Below are positions 21,692-31,346 of a stretch of 51,657 nucleotides of DNA, piece by piece. Position numbers and translations under genes: made by a program. The DNA is from Actinomycetota bacterium (GTDB taxonomy: Bacteria > Actinomycetota > Acidimicrobiia > Acidimicrobiales > RAAP-2), in the NCBI GenBank assembly GCA_021324355.1, contig JAJPJD010000033.1, forward strand, positions 1-51,657. The letters are read 5' to 3'. A model generated the notes under the pieces. That model had not been told where the DNA came from, made no database searches, and was given only the letters and a program-made list of their open reading frames with translations. How positions within the stretch are numbered: the first letter of the stretch is position 1; every line of letters begins with the position of its first letter.

Positions 21692-22393
21692 ATGGTCGAC
21701 GTGACCGATGCCACCTTCGAGACCGCGGTGGTCGAGCGATCCCGGGAGGTGCCGGTGGTCGTCGACCTGTGGGCGCCGTGGTGCGGCCCCTGTCGGACCC
21801 TGGGGCCGATCCTCGAGAGGACGATCGAGGCCACCGGGGGCGCGGTCGAGCTGGCCAAGGTCAATGTCGACGAGAACCCGCGGGTCGCAGCCACGTTCCA
21901 GGTCCAGTCGATCCCCGCGGTCTACGCGCTGAAGGACGCCAAGGTGGTCGACGGGTTCGTCGGGGCGCTCCCAGAGGCCCAGGTGGCCCAGTTCGTCGCC
22001 CGCCTGGCCCCGGCGCCGAGCGAGGCTGACCTCCTGGTCGCCAAAGGTGACGAGGCCTCCTTGCGTCAGGCCCTCGAGCTCCAGCACGACCATCCGGGCG
22101 CGGTGGCTGCCCTGGCCAGTCTGCTGATCGACCGGGGCGAGGCCGACGAAGCGCTCTCCTTGTTGGCGCGAGTTCCGGAGTCCGCGCAGACCCGAAATCT
22201 CGCTGCCCGGGCCCGGCTGGCCGGGCGGGCGGTCGATGTCGAGGACCCCACCAGCCTGCTCGACTCGCTCCTCGAGCGGGTCCGCGACGACGAGCATGCC
22301 CGCCAGGAGTTCCTCGACATCCTCGAGGCCCTCGGCCCCGAGGACCCGCGGACCTCGCAGTACCGCAAGGCGCTGTCGGCCCGGCTGTTCTGA
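21692..22393 (+). CDS. Thioredoxin-TPR co-chaperone (CnoX/YbbN-like)
   Basis: The 233-residue protein has an N-terminal thioredoxin domain with an intact active site (LWAPWCGPCRTLGP, about 27-32) and a cis-Pro strand (QSIPAVYAL), then a C-terminal helical TPR-like domain (about 120-230: ALASLLIDRGEADEALSLL). This is the CnoX/YbbN arrangement: a holdase that protects proteins from oxidation and passes them to GroEL or DnaK. Unlike the E. coli protein, both cysteines are kept, so redox activity is likely. A folP-type gene follows four bases after its stop. Confidence 0.9.
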   Translation: MVDVTDATFETAVVERSREVPVVVDLWAPWCGPCRTLGPILERTIEATGGAVELAKVNVDENPRVAATFQVQSIPAVYALKDAKVVDGFVGALPEAQVAQFVARLAPAPSEADLLVAKGDEASLRQALELQHDHPGAVAALASLLIDRGEADEALSLLARVPESAQTRNLAARARLAGRAVDVEDPTSLLDSLLERVRDDEHARQEFLDILEALGPEDPRTSQYRKALSARLF

Positions 22394-22397
22394 TCCC

Positions 22398-23231
22398 ATG
22401 GTCGAGCTGGCCCTGGGACCGCGCATTTACGACCTCACCCATCGCGCCCTGGTGATGGGGATCTTGAACCGCACCCCCGACTCCTTCTACGACCGGGGGC
22501 TCACCTTCCAGCTCGACGCCTTCTGGCGGCGGGCCGAGCAGCTGGTGGCCGAGGGAGCGGACATCTTGGATGTCGGCGGGGTCAAGGCCGGACCCGGGCC
22601 CGAGGTGAGCGAGGCCGAGGAGCTCGACCGGGTGGTGGGCCCGATCTCGACCTTGGCCCAGCGCTTCGACGTCCCGATCTCGGTTGACACGTGGCGGGCC
22701 TCGGTGGCCAAGGCCGCCTACGACGCCGGGGCGGTCCTGGGCAACGACATCAGCGGGTTCGCTGACCCTGCGTACCTGGAGGTCGCGGCGGCGGCCGGGG
22801 CGAGCGTGGTCGCCACCCACATCCGCCTGGCACCGCGGGTCCCCGATCCCGAGCCGGTCTACACCGACGTCGTGGCCGAGGTGGCCGCGTTCTTGGAGGC
22901 CCGGGCGGCCGCGGCACGGGCCGCCGGCATCGAACCCAACCGGATCATCCTCGATGCCGGCCTCGATCTCGGCAAGACGGCCGAGCAGTCCCTCGAGCTG
23001 CTGCGGCGAAGCGACGTGCTGGCGGGCCTCGGGTACCCGCTCTTGCTGTCGGCCTCCAACAAGACCTTCCTTGGCCGGCTCCTCGACCTCGAGATCGATC
23101 AGCGACGAGAGGCCTCCCTGGCGGCGTGCGCGCTAGGCATCGCCCGGGGGTGTCGGGTGGTGCGGGTCCACGACGTGGCGGCGACGGTCCGAGTGCGCGA
23201 CGTGCTGGCCGCCATCGTCGAGGCCACCTGA
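22398..23231 (+). CDS. folP2: FolP2-like dihydropteroate synthase homologue
   Basis: The 277-residue TIM-barrel protein belongs to the pterin-binding family: GILNRTPDSFYDRG, ILDVGGVKAGPGPE, SVDTWRASVAKAAYDAGA, GNDISGF, and SASNKTFLGRLL near the end. The canonical ESTRPG loop of dihydropteroate synthase is VKAGPG here, and the FGK loop reads GLDLGK. The same replacement marks mycobacterial FolP2, for which DHPS activity has not been shown. It is therefore probably not the folate-pathway enzyme itself but a pterin-binding paralogue of unknown function. The stop overlaps holA by one base. Confidence 0.8.
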   Translation: MVELALGPRIYDLTHRALVMGILNRTPDSFYDRGLTFQLDAFWRRAEQLVAEGADILDVGGVKAGPGPEVSEAEELDRVVGPISTLAQRFDVPISVDTWRASVAKAAYDAGAVLGNDISGFADPAYLEVAAAAGASVVATHIRLAPRVPDPEPVYTDVVAEVAAFLEARAAAARAAGIEPNRIILDAGLDLGKTAEQSLELLRRSDVLAGLGYPLLLSASNKTFLGRLLDLEIDQRREASLAACALGIARGCRVVRVHDVAATVRVRDVLAAIVEAT

Positions 23232-24247
23232 TGCCGCGCAGCCCGCGTGCCCGGCCCGCCGTGGCCCAGGTGGTCCTGGTCCGCGGCGACGACCCGGCGT
23301 TGGTGGCCCAGGAGGCCCGCGGCGTCATCGACCGCCTGGTGGGTGAGCGGGAGGCCGGTCTGGTGGTCGAGGAGCATGGGGCCTCCGGTGCCGAGCTTGA
23401 CGCGAAGGCGGTGGTCGACGCCTGCCTGACCCCGCCGTTGCTGGCCGACCGGCGGGTGGTGGTGGTCAGGGAGGCCGGCCGACTGGGGGCCGCCGACGCC
23501 GGGACCCTGGCCGAGCTGGTGGCCGACCTGCCGGCGACCACCTTCCTGGTCCTAGTGGGCGGCGGTGGCACGGTGCCCCAGGTCCTGATGCGGGCGGTGT
23601 CGGCGGTCGGTGAGCTGGTCGAGGCATCGGCTGGGACCGGCCGCGACCGAGCCAGCTGGCTGGCCGCCCACCTCCGGGACGCCCCGGTCCGGCTCGACGC
23701 GGCCGCCCGAGCCAGGATCCAGACCCACCTCGGCGACGACCTCGGCCGGCTGGCCGGGATCCTCGACTCCCTGGCGGCCGCGTACGGCGCGGGGGCCACG
23801 GTGTCGGTGGAGGAGCTCGAGCCGTTCCTCGGCAGCGCCGGGTCGGTGCCCCCATGGGAGCTCACCGACGCGATCGATGCCGGGTCCACCGCGTCCGCCC
23901 TGGCCGCCCTGCGGCGCATGTTGGACGCCGGCGGCCGGGCGCCCACCGAGGTGCTCGGGGTCCTGCACCGTCACTACGCCGCCATGCTCCGGCTGGACGG
24001 GCTTGACGAGGTGGACCCCTCCGAGGCAGCCGAACTCCTCGGAGTTCGGAGCTCGTTCGTGGCGAAGAAGGCGATGGAGCAGGGCAGGAGACTGGGGGGC
24101 GACCGGATCGCTCAGGCGCTCACCCTGCTTGCCGACGCCGACCTCGATGTGAAGGGGAGGACTGCGCTGCCGCCGGAGGTGGTGCTGGAGGTGCTGGTGG
24201 CTCGCCTCAGTCGGTTGGTCAGGGCCCGGACGGTACCCGTGCGCTGA
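23231..24247 (+). CDS. holA: DNA polymerase III delta subunit
   Basis: The 338-residue protein fits the delta subunit of the clamp loader, which opens the beta sliding clamp. The N-terminal P-loop-lacking domain (QVVLVRGDDPALVAQEARGV), the strand region ADRRVVVVREAG, domain II around LDAAARARIQTHLGDDLGRL and the C-terminal collar helices (EVLGVLHRHYAAMLRLDG; VRSSFVAKKAMEQGRRL) are all recognisable. Length is typical. Its convergent neighbour is rpsT, a pairing frequent in actinobacteria. A GCTGAG/CTCAGC inverted repeat covers both stop codons. Confidence 0.93.
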   Translation: MPRSPRARPAVAQVVLVRGDDPALVAQEARGVIDRLVGEREAGLVVEEHGASGAELDAKAVVDACLTPPLLADRRVVVVREAGRLGAADAGTLAELVADLPATTFLVLVGGGGTVPQVLMRAVSAVGELVEASAGTGRDRASWLAAHLRDAPVRLDAAARARIQTHLGDDLGRLAGILDSLAAAYGAGATVSVEELEPFLGSAGSVPPWELTDAIDAGSTASALAALRRMLDAGGRAPTEVLGVLHRHYAAMLRLDGLDEVDPSEAAELLGVRSSFVAKKAMEQGRRLGGDRIAQALTLLADADLDVKGRTALPPEVVLEVLVARLSRLVRARTVPVR

Positions 24248-24259
24248 GCGAGCCTCAGC
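24243..24259. terminator. Possible bidirectional hairpin between holA and rpsT
   Basis: GCTGAG (24243-24248), a five-base loop and CTCAGC (24254-24259) overlap both stop codons. There is no U-tract on either side, so if it acts at all it does so as a non-canonical hairpin. Confidence 0.25.
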
Positions 24260-24527
24260 CCTCGCCAGCCTGGAGGGCGGCGACCCGCCGCATCAGCCGG
24301 GACTTGCGGTTGGCCGCTTGGTTCTTGTGGATCACGCCGCGACTGGCAGCCTTGTCGATCCGCTTGACCGCCAGCCGGAGCATCTCGGCGGCGTCCTCGG
24401 AACCGTTGGCCGCCGAGGCCAGGGCGGTCTTGGTCCGAGTGCGGACCTCCGAGCGGACCGCCTTGTTCCGGAGGCGCCGCTTCTCGTTCTGGCGGTTGCG
24501 CTTGATCTGGCTTTTGATGTTGGCCAC
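24255..24527 (-). CDS. rpsT: 30S ribosomal protein S20
   Basis: This 90-residue basic protein starts [20 protein letters not shown] and contains [12 protein letters not shown] and the C-terminal [20 protein letters not shown], the standard S20 sequence pattern. S20 binds the 5' and 3' minor domains of 16S rRNA. The GTG at 24527 gives the normal length. It is transcribed leftward, convergent with holA. Confidence 0.97.
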   Translation of the reverse strand: MANIKSQIKRNRQNEKRRLRNKAVRSEVRTRTKTALASAANGSEDAAEMLRLAVKRIDKAASRGVIHKNQAANRKSRLMRRVAALQAGEG

Positions 24528-24610
24528 GTGCGTTCCAGGATCGCAGGAGCGAGGGATCCGGGCGCCGCCCGGAGCTGCCGAGCCTACCAGCCCCGGCCGG
24601 CGCTGCCGAC

Positions 24611-25861
24611 CTAGGAGACGCTGGACGCAGCCGGCGCCCCCAACGGCCGCAGGGCGGCGGCCTTGGGAACCTCGCGGAAGGGCCGGTCGTGGTCGACCGA
24701 GATGTCCTTGGGTAGGCCCAGGATCCGTTCGGCGATGATGTTGCGCTGGATCTGGTCCGAGCCCCCCCCGATCGAATTCATGAAGGCCATCATGAGGGCG
24801 TGGTTGGCGCTGTGGGCATCGGGGACCTGTTCGCCGTAGAGGGTGCCGGCCATCCCGAGCAGCCGGTCGGCCAGCCCGGCCGACTCGTGGAGGAGTCGGG
24901 ACATGGCCAGCTTGCCCAACGAGGCCGCCGGCGAGAAGCCACCACGTTGGGCGATGGCCGCCGCCCGCCGGGCGTTCCAGCCGATCACCGTGCGCAGGAT
25001 GTACAGCTCGACCAGCGCTTGGCGGACCAGGGGGTCCCGGTCCCGGCCGACTCGGGCCGCCAGGTCGAACAGATCGATCGAGCCCCCGACCGGGAGCCGC
25101 CGGTCGTCCCGGCTCCGGGTCCCGGTCGAGCCCATGACCAGGCGTTCGAAGCCGAGGGCGGTGCGCAGCACCCGCCAGCCGTCGTTGCGCTCGCCGACCA
25201 GATGATGGCCGGGCATGCGGGCGTCGGTCAGGAACACCTCGTTGAACTGGGACTCGCCGGTCATCTGCCGGAGCGGTCGCACCTCCACCCCAGGCTGGTG
25301 CATCGGCAGGATGAAGTAGCTGATGCCCTGGTGCTTGGGCTGGTCCCAGTCGGTGCGGGCGATGAGCAGCCCGAAGTCGGCGTGCTGGGCCGCGGTGGTC
25401 CACACCTTCTGCCCGTTCACGACCCACTCGTCGCCGTCCCGCTCCGCCCGGGTCTGGATCGAGGCCAGGTCGGATCCGGCCCCCGGCTCGGAGTACAGCA
25501 GGCACGCTCGCAGGTCGCCCATCAAGATGGGACGGAGCAGCTCGGCCTTGAGCCGATCGTTGCCGTGCGCGATGAGGACGTTGGCCCCGATCTGCAGCTC
25601 GATCTGCCCGGCTCCCGGCACCACGTCGAGGGCGCCGAAGGGCGCGCCCACCCGGGCGAACTCGGCCGCCACGACGGCCGAGCCGTCCCGGTCGAGGCCC
25701 CGGCCGTACCAGTCGGCCGGCCAGCTTGGGTAGGCCCAACCGGCGTCGACCACCAAGCCACGCCAGTGACGCCGCTCGAGCGACGGGTCCCAGTGCTCGG
25801 CAAGCCACCTCTGGACCTCGGCCCGCACGGTCTCGGCGTCAGCCGGTCGGGAACTGGCCAT
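24611..25861 (-). CDS. Acyl-CoA dehydrogenase
   Basis: The 416-residue flavoprotein has the ACAD middle-domain motif [33 protein letters not shown] and the C-terminal FAD-binding helices ending [20 protein letters not shown]. The GGGSDQ segment replaces the usual catalytic-Glu loop pattern, as in many actinobacterial FadE paralogues acting on steroid or branched acyl-CoAs, often as heterotetramers. GGAGG precedes the ATG at 25861 by about six bases. It is related to, but clearly distinct from, the ACAD at 35568; both share the EPGxGSDLAS core. Confidence 0.92.
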   Translation of the reverse strand: MASSRPADAETVRAEVQRWLAEHWDPSLERRHWRGLVVDAGWAYPSWPADWYGRGLDRDGSAVVAAEFARVGAPFGALDVVPGAGQIELQIGANVLIAHGNDRLKAELLRPILMGDLRACLLYSEPGAGSDLASIQTRAERDGDEWVVNGQKVWTTAAQHADFGLLIARTDWDQPKHQGISYFILPMHQPGVEVRPLRQMTGESQFNEVFLTDARMPGHHLVGERNDGWRVLRTALGFERLVMGSTGTRSRDDRRLPVGGSIDLFDLAARVGRDRDPLVRQALVELYILRTVIGWNARRAAAIAQRGGFSPAASLGKLAMSRLLHESAGLADRLLGMAGTLYGEQVPDAHSANHALMMAFMNSIGGGSDQIQRNIIAERILGLPKDISVDHDRPFREVPKAAALRPLGAPAASSVS

Positions 25862-26033
25862 CGTTGCTCCTCCGTCCTGACCCGGCCCGACTCTACCCAG
25901 CTCGCTGCGCAGCGGCCCGGAGCCCGCTGGAGGCTCCGAAGGTCGGGAAGAGCGGGCGACGCCGTGGCGTTGGTCCCGCGTCGCAGGGGGGAGGAACCTC
26001 CACGGAGTCGAACCGGACGGTCGAGCGACACGG

Positions 26034-26444
26034 ATGCGGGTGGTTCGAGGGCTGCGGGTGTACGGCGCCCGTGAGCTGGGGGTGGACCAGCGGGTGTGCC
26101 GGGGGGTTGCGGTGGGGGGCTGTGTCGCCCGTCCCCACGCCGACCGGCGGTTCACCAGCGGATCGATCAACGCTCACGCGCACAACTACCGAGAGGACGA
26201 CGCCTTCGGCTGGGCCTGCTTCGACCACGAGCGGCATCTGTTCACTCCGACCGGGCGTTTGAGCCGGGTGTTCTGGCATGAGTACGCGCACCTCCTGGTG
26301 CCGAACGCTGACCACGGGCGCCGATGGCAGCAGGCAGTCACCGCCCTCGGCTGGCCGTCAGAAGCGGTGCGCTACCGGCCCAGCCGCCGGGCGGGGCCAG
26401 CAGCCGCCGGGCGGTCGGGGTCGACGGCGCGGCGGCGTCGCTGA
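26034..26444 (+). CDS. Small HEXXH metallopeptidase-like protein
   Basis: The 136-residue product contains RVFWHEYAHLLVPNADHGRRW: HEYAH for zinc and catalysis and a third His in DHG, the SprT/WLM spacing. Upstream lies NAHAHNYREDDAFGWACFDH, suggesting beta strands of a mini-peptidase. N-terminal sequence before about residue 35 looks non-conserved, and the start could be one of the GTG codons downstream of 26034; the basic C-terminal tail may also be read-through of low-constraint sequence. Cellular role unknown. It sits just upstream of lepA. Confidence 0.55.
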   Translation: MRVVRGLRVYGARELGVDQRVCRGVAVGGCVARPHADRRFTSGSINAHAHNYREDDAFGWACFDHERHLFTPTGRLSRVFWHEYAHLLVPNADHGRRWQQAVTALGWPSEAVRYRPSRRAGPAAAGRSGSTARRRR

Positions 26445-26495
26445 TCGGACCCGGACGACCTGGTCGGGCCCGGGTCTCGATACGATTGGCCCACC

Positions 26496-28310
26496 GTGAC
26501 CTCCGCAGCGCCACCTGGACCGGTCGCGACGGAGCGGATCCGCAACTTCTCGATCATCAGCCACGTCGACCACGGCAAGTCGACGCTCTCGGACCGGATC
26601 CTCGAACTGACCGGCGCCGTCGACCCGAGGCTCATGCGCGAGCAGTTCTTGGACTCCATGGACCTCGAGCGGGAGCGGGGCATCACCATCAAGGCCCAGA
26701 ACGTCCGGGTCCGCTACCGCGACTACGTCCTGCACCTGATCGACACCCCCGGCCACGTCGACTTCGGCTACGAGGTCAGCCGCTCCCTGGCCGCCTGCGA
26801 AGGCGCGGTGCTCCTGGTCGACGCGTCCCAGGGCATCCAGGCCCAGACCCTGGCCAACTGCTACCAAGCGATGGAGCACAACCTCGAGATCGTTGCCGTG
26901 CTCAACAAGATCGACCTGCCGGCCGCCGATCCCGAGCGCTGTGCCGCGGAGATCGAGCAGGTCCTGGGAATCCCCCGGGAGGAGGTGCTGCGCATCTCGG
27001 CCAAGACTGGCGAGGGGGTGGAAGCCCTGCTCGACGCGGTGGTGGCGCGGATCCCACCGCCGGTCGGGGATCCCGAGGCTGCCCTGCGCGCCCTCATCTT
27101 CGATTCCGCCTACGACCAGTACCGGGGGGTGGTGAGCTCGGTGCGGGTCGTCGACGGGACCATCCGTGCCGGTGAGCGGCTGTTGTTCATGCAAGCCGGC
27201 GGGGTCTACGAAGCCGAGGAGCTGGGGGTGCGGACCCCCGAGGCCCGACCGGTCGAAGCGCTTGGCCCGGGGGAGGTCGGTTACCTCATCGCCGGCATCA
27301 AGGACGTCGGCTCGGCCCGCTCAGGTGAGACCGTCACCAGTGCCCAGCGGCCGGCGACCGAGGCCCTTCCCGGCTACCGCGACCCCAAGCCGATGGTGTT
27401 CTGCGGGCTCTACCCGATGGATGGGGACCGGCTGCCCGAACTCCGAGACGCCCTCGACCGGCTGAAGCTCAACGATGCCAGCTTCACCTACGAGCCCGAG
27501 TCGTCCCACGCGCTGGGCTTCGGGTTCCGCTGCGGCTTCCTCGGACTGCTCCACATGGAGATCGTCCGGGAGCGGCTCGAGCGGGAGTTCGATTTGTCGC
27601 TGGTCGCCACCGCCCCGTCGGTTGCCTACCGGGTATGGCTCACCGACGGCACCGCCCTCGACATCGACAACCCCACTGATCTGCCGGACCAGAGCCGCAT
27701 CGAGCGCATCGAGGAGCCGATGCTCGCGGCCACCATCCTCACGCCAGCCGAGCACACCGGGACCGTGATGGAGCTGTGCCAGCGCCGCCGGGGTGAGCTG
27801 CAGAAGATGGAATACCTCTCACCCGAGCGGGTGGAGTTGGCCTACCGGATCCCCCTGGCCGAGGTGGTGGTTGACTTCTTCGACCAGCTGAAGAGTCGGA
27901 CCAAAGGCTACGCGAGCTTGGACTACGAGCCGGCCGGTTACGAGGCGGCCAACCTGGTTCGGGTCGAGATCCTCATCAACCACGTCCCGGTGGACGCGTT
28001 CTCCACCATCGTGCACCGCTCCCAGGCCGAGGCCTACGGGCGGCGAATGGCCGAGCGGCTCCGCCAGATGATCCCCCGCCAGCTGTTCGACGTGCCCATC
28101 CAGGCGGCGATCGGCGGTCGGATCATCGCCCGGGAGACGGTAAAGGCCAAGCGCAAGGACGTGCTGGCCAAGTGCTACGGCGGCGACGTGACCCGCAAGC
28201 GCAAGCTGCTCGAGCGCCAGAAAGAGGGGAAGAAGCGCATGAAGAGCATCGGCCGGGTGGAGGTGCCCCAGGAGGCCTTCATCTCGGCCCTGCGGATGGA
28301 CGAGGGTTGA
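26496..28310 (+). CDS. lepA: Elongation factor 4 (LepA) GTPase
   Basis: The 604-residue translational GTPase back-translocates or remodels stalled ribosomes. It carries G1 [15 protein letters not shown]2 [12 protein letters not shown]3 [14 protein letters not shown] and G4 VLNKIDLP, then domains II, III and V and the LepA-specific C-terminal domain ([20 protein letters not shown], then [10 protein letters not shown]). Full length. The GTG at 26496 is nine bases after a TACGAT box. It starts the conserved lepA-hrcA-dnaJ block. Confidence 0.98.
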   Translation: MTSAAPPGPVATERIRNFSIISHVDHGKSTLSDRILELTGAVDPRLMREQFLDSMDLERERGITIKAQNVRVRYRDYVLHLIDTPGHVDFGYEVSRSLAACEGAVLLVDASQGIQAQTLANCYQAMEHNLEIVAVLNKIDLPAADPERCAAEIEQVLGIPREEVLRISAKTGEGVEALLDAVVARIPPPVGDPEAALRALIFDSAYDQYRGVVSSVRVVDGTIRAGERLLFMQAGGVYEAEELGVRTPEARPVEALGPGEVGYLIAGIKDVGSARSGETVTSAQRPATEALPGYRDPKPMVFCGLYPMDGDRLPELRDALDRLKLNDASFTYEPESSHALGFGFRCGFLGLLHMEIVRERLEREFDLSLVATAPSVAYRVWLTDGTALDIDNPTDLPDQSRIERIEEPMLAATILTPAEHTGTVMELCQRRRGELQKMEYLSPERVELAYRIPLAEVVVDFFDQLKSRTKGYASLDYEPAGYEAANLVRVEILINHVPVDAFSTIVHRSQAEAYGRRMAERLRQMIPRQLFDVPIQAAIGGRIIARETVKAKRKDVLAKCYGGDVTRKRKLLERQKEGKKRMKSIGRVEVPQEAFISALRMDEG

Positions 28311-28356
28311 GGCGGATCCCGGCGACCTGGGGCGTCGGCCCCTCCGCCGGGTCGAA

Positions 28357-28383
28357 CTGGCAGTCGGTAGAATCAAGTGCCAG
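28357..28383. promoter_or_regulatory. CIRCE operator with -10 in its spacer, upstream of hrcA
   Basis: CTGGCAGTC, nine bases, AAGTGCCAG. Each arm differs by one base from the actinobacterial CIRCE form (CTGGCACTC and GAGTGCCAG). The nine-base spacer is exact. TAGAAT at 28368-28373, a good -10, lies within it, so HrcA binding would block polymerase directly. This implies autoregulation of hrcA-dnaJ. Confidence 0.75.
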
Positions 28384-28388
28384 TTGAG

Positions 28389-29492
28389 ATGTCGACCAGG
28401 ACCCGTGCCTCCAAGGGGCCCCAACGGGCCTCCACCGGCGAGCTCGACCCCCGCCGCGCCGCCATCTTGGACGCGGTGGTGACCGAGTACGTCGGCACTG
28501 CGACCCCGGTCGGGTCGGCCTACGTGGCCAAGGCACCCGGGGTCAACGTGTCCTCGGCCACCGTGCGGGCCGACATGGTGGCCCTCGAGCGGGACGGATA
28601 CCTGGTCCAGCCGCACACCAGCGCCGGGCGGATCCCCACCGACAAGGGGTACCGGTTCTTCGTCGACCACCTGGCGCCGGCCGGCGTGCTGGGCACCGCC
28701 CAGCGCCAGCGGGTGAAGCGGTTCTTCGACCGGGTCCACGGCGAGATGGAGGACATGCTCGAGCGGGCGTCCCGGTTGCTCTCGGAGCTCACGCCGTACG
28801 CCGCGGTCGTGGTCAGCCCGTCGCACGGGTCAGCGACCATCCGCTCGGTGCAGCTGGTCTCTCTGGCTCCCCGGCTGGTCCTGCTGGTGGTGGTGCTCTC
28901 CGACGGGGCGGTGGAGAAGCGGACCCTCGAGCTCGACCAGGAGCTGACCGACGAGGAGCTGGCCGGCTTGAGTGGACGGTTGGCCGCGGCCCTGGTCGGC
29001 TCCGAGCTCGCAAAGGCCCCCGCCCGAGTCCCCACCGAGGACCCGGTCCTGCCGACAGTCCTCGAGCCGGTGGGCCGAGCGCTGCGGGAGATCGCCCGGT
29101 CCGAGCAAAACGACGAGGTCTACATGGGTGGCCCGTCCCGGCTGGCCGAGGCCTTCGACGCGGTCGAGACGGTTCGTTCGGTCCTGAGCATCCTGGAGCA
29201 GCAGCTGGTGGTGGTCACCTTGCTGCGCGATGTGCTCGACCGGGGCCTGTCGGTCGCGATCGGCACCGAGCACGGGTACGAGCCGCTGTCGTCGTGCGCG
29301 GTGGTCGTGGCTCCGGTGAAGGTCGGGGACAACGAGACCGGGGCGGTGGGCTTGCTCGGGCCAACCCGGATGAACTACCCACAGGCGCTGGCAGCGGCGC
29401 ACGTGGTGAGCTCGGAGCTCAGCGAGCGGATGAACGAGGCCTACGGGCATCGCCGCTCCGACAAGGGAAGGGGTCGCCGTGGCGGCCATTGA
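28389..29492 (+). CDS. hrcA: Heat-inducible transcription repressor HrcA
   Basis: The 367-residue repressor has the N-terminal winged helix (RRAAILDAVVTEYVGTATPV; SSATVRADMVALERDGYL; HTSAGRIPTDKGYRFFVD) and the C-terminal GAF-like dimer domain (VVVTLLRDVLDRGLSVAIGT; NYPQALAAAHVVS). It binds CIRCE and is released on heat stress when GroEL is titrated. The ATG at 28389 is six bases after the CIRCE element. It overlaps dnaJ by 14 bases, so the two are co-transcribed. Confidence 0.96.
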   Translation: MSTRTRASKGPQRASTGELDPRRAAILDAVVTEYVGTATPVGSAYVAKAPGVNVSSATVRADMVALERDGYLVQPHTSAGRIPTDKGYRFFVDHLAPAGVLGTAQRQRVKRFFDRVHGEMEDMLERASRLLSELTPYAAVVVSPSHGSATIRSVQLVSLAPRLVLLVVVLSDGAVEKRTLELDQELTDEELAGLSGRLAAALVGSELAKAPARVPTEDPVLPTVLEPVGRALREIARSEQNDEVYMGGPSRLAEAFDAVETVRSVLSILEQQLVVVTLLRDVLDRGLSVAIGTEHGYEPLSSCAVVVAPVKVGDNETGAVGLLGPTRMNYPQALAAAHVVSSELSERMNEAYGHRRSDKGRGRRGGH

Positions 29493-30606
29493 CGGTCTCG
29501 ACCTCTACGAGCTGCTCGGGGTGTCCCCCGACGCGACCGACGAGGAGATCAAACGCGCCTACCGCCGCAAGGCCCGGGAGCTGCACCCCGACGCCAACGG
29601 CGGCGACCCCACCGCCGAGGCCCGGTTCAAAGAAGTGAGCCTGGCCTACGAGGTCCTGCGGGACCCCGAGCGTCGAGCCCGCTACGACCGCTACGGGCCC
29701 GACGGGGTGTTCGGCCAGGGCTCGGGTGGGGTGACGTTCGACTTCGAGGCCGGCCTGAGCGACATCTTCGAGGCGTTCTTCGGCTCGATGGGTGCCCGTT
29801 CGAGCCGCCGAGGGCCGATGCCGGGGGCCGACGCCGAGATCGGGCTGCGGCTCACGCTCGCCGAGGCCGCCTTCGGCGTCGACAAGGAACTGAGCGTGCG
29901 GCTCCCGGTGCGCTGCGACGCCTGCGGCGGGTCAGGGGCCGAGCCCGGGAGCCGTCCCGTCCCCTGCCCAGACTGCCGGGGGGCGGGGGAGATCCGCCGC
30001 GTCCGCCAGTCCCTGCTTGGCCAGGTGGTCACCTCGGTGGCGTGTGGTCGCTGCCAGGGCTTGGGCGAGCTCACCCCCGATCCTTGTCGAGCCTGTGGCG
30101 GCGAGGGTCGGCGGATCGAGCAGCGGACCCTCACCGTCGAGGTGCCCCCCGGCGTGGAGGACGGATCGACCCTGCGGCTGGCCGGGCGGGGCCCGGCCGG
30201 GCCCCGGGGCGGGCCCAGCGGCTCCCTCTTCGTCCAGCTCCAGGTGGAACCGGACCCCCGGTTCGAGCGCACCGGCGACGACCTGCACACCACCGTGCAC
30301 GTGAGCATGGTGCGGGCCGCCCTGGGGACCACGGTCTCGGTCGACACCTTGGAGGAACCGGCCCAGGTGGTCATCGAGCCCGGCACCCAGAGCGGCGACA
30401 TCGTCCGCCTGAAGGGCCTCGGCATCCCCCACCTGCGAGGCCGCGGCCGGGGGGACCTCTACGTGCACGTGGTCGTGGACACCCCGACCGGGCTCACCGC
30501 TCGCCAGCGAGAGCTGCTGGTCCAGCTGGCGGCGGAGCGGGGTGAGGAGCTGGGCCCCGATGAGCACGACGGGGTCCTGTCCAAGATCAAGTCGGTCTTC
30601 TCCTGA
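29479..30606 (+). CDS. dnaJ: Molecular chaperone DnaJ
   Basis: The 375-residue type I J-protein has a J domain with HPD (RELHPDANGG), a Gly/Phe region, four zinc-finger repeats (CDACGGSG, CPDCRGAG, CGRCQGLG, CRACGGEG) and C-terminal substrate-binding beta domains. It stimulates DnaK ATPase and delivers clients. All four CxxCxGxG motifs are intact. The GTG at 29479 overlaps hrcA. This corresponds to the DnaJ2 of actinobacteria that is linked with hrcA rather than dnaK. Confidence 0.96.
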   Translation: MAAIDGLDLYELLGVSPDATDEEIKRAYRRKARELHPDANGGDPTAEARFKEVSLAYEVLRDPERRARYDRYGPDGVFGQGSGGVTFDFEAGLSDIFEAFFGSMGARSSRRGPMPGADAEIGLRLTLAEAAFGVDKELSVRLPVRCDACGGSGAEPGSRPVPCPDCRGAGEIRRVRQSLLGQVVTSVACGRCQGLGELTPDPCRACGGEGRRIEQRTLTVEVPPGVEDGSTLRLAGRGPAGPRGGPSGSLFVQLQVEPDPRFERTGDDLHTTVHVSMVRAALGTTVSVDTLEEPAQVVIEPGTQSGDIVRLKGLGIPHLRGRGRGDLYVHVVVDTPTGLTARQRELLVQLAAERGEELGPDEHDGVLSKIKSVFS

Positions 30607-30644
30607 GCGAGCTGGCCAGGGGCGGGCCGCGGCCGGCGGCGCAG

Positions 30645-31346
30645 GTGTTCGTGGAGGACCCGACGGCCCCCGAGCTGGCCGCTGAGGACCGCCACCACCT
30701 CGTGCGGGTCCTGCGGCTGCGCCCCGGTGAGGTGGTGGTCGCGAGCGACGGGCGGGGTCGCTCGGTGACGTGCCGGTTCACCGGTTTTGGCTCGCTGCTC
30801 GAGCCGGACGGCCCGCCGGTCCTCGTCCCCCGGGCGTCCCCGGCGGTCACGGTCGCCTTCGCCCCGGGGAAGGGGGAGCGGCCCGAGTGGACCGTCCAGA
30901 AGCTGACCGAGCTGGGCGTGGACCGGATCGTCCCGGTCGCCACCGAGCGCTCGGTGGTGCGATGGCGTGACCAGCGAGCCCGGACGGCAGCCGACCGGCT
31001 CCGCCGGGTGGCCCGCGAGGCGGCGGCCCAGAGCCGGCGGGCCTGGTTGCCCGAGGTGGCCGAGCCGACGACGCTGGCCGAGCTGGTGGCGGCCGAGCCC
31101 ACCCTGGCGCTGGCCGACCCCGGCGGGGACCCGCCGTCGCTCGGGCACCCGGCGATCGCGGTGGGGCCGGAGGGCGGCTGGAGCCAGGCTGAGCAGGCGC
31201 TCGGCTTGCCAACGGTGGCGGTGGCCGACGCAACCCTGCGGTGCGAGACGGCGGCCGTCGCAGTGGCCACGGTCCTCGGGGCCCTGCGCGCCGGGCTGGT
31301 GGCGGCGGTCGCGGCCCAGCGACCGACGCCTGGCGCGGTCTCGTAG
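30645..31346 (+). CDS. rsmE: 16S rRNA (uracil-1498-N3)-methyltransferase RsmE
   Basis: The 233-residue SPOUT methyltransferase shows HHLVRVLRLRPGEVVVASDG in the PUA-like N-terminus, the central QKLTELGVDRIVPVATERSV, and the knotted C-terminal IAVGPEGGWSQAEQ with LRCETAAVAVAT, the SAM-binding loops. It methylates U1498 of 16S rRNA. The GTG at 30645 is chosen from family similarity; a start near the dnaJ stop (30603) is possible. The gene order dnaJ-rsmE is conserved in many bacteria. Confidence 0.93.
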   Translation: MFVEDPTAPELAAEDRHHLVRVLRLRPGEVVVASDGRGRSVTCRFTGFGSLLEPDGPPVLVPRASPAVTVAFAPGKGERPEWTVQKLTELGVDRIVPVATERSVVRWRDQRARTAADRLRRVAREAAAQSRRAWLPEVAEPTTLAELVAAEPTLALADPGGDPPSLGHPAIAVGPEGGWSQAEQALGLPTVAVADATLRCETAAVAVATVLGALRAGLVAAVAAQRPTPGAVS

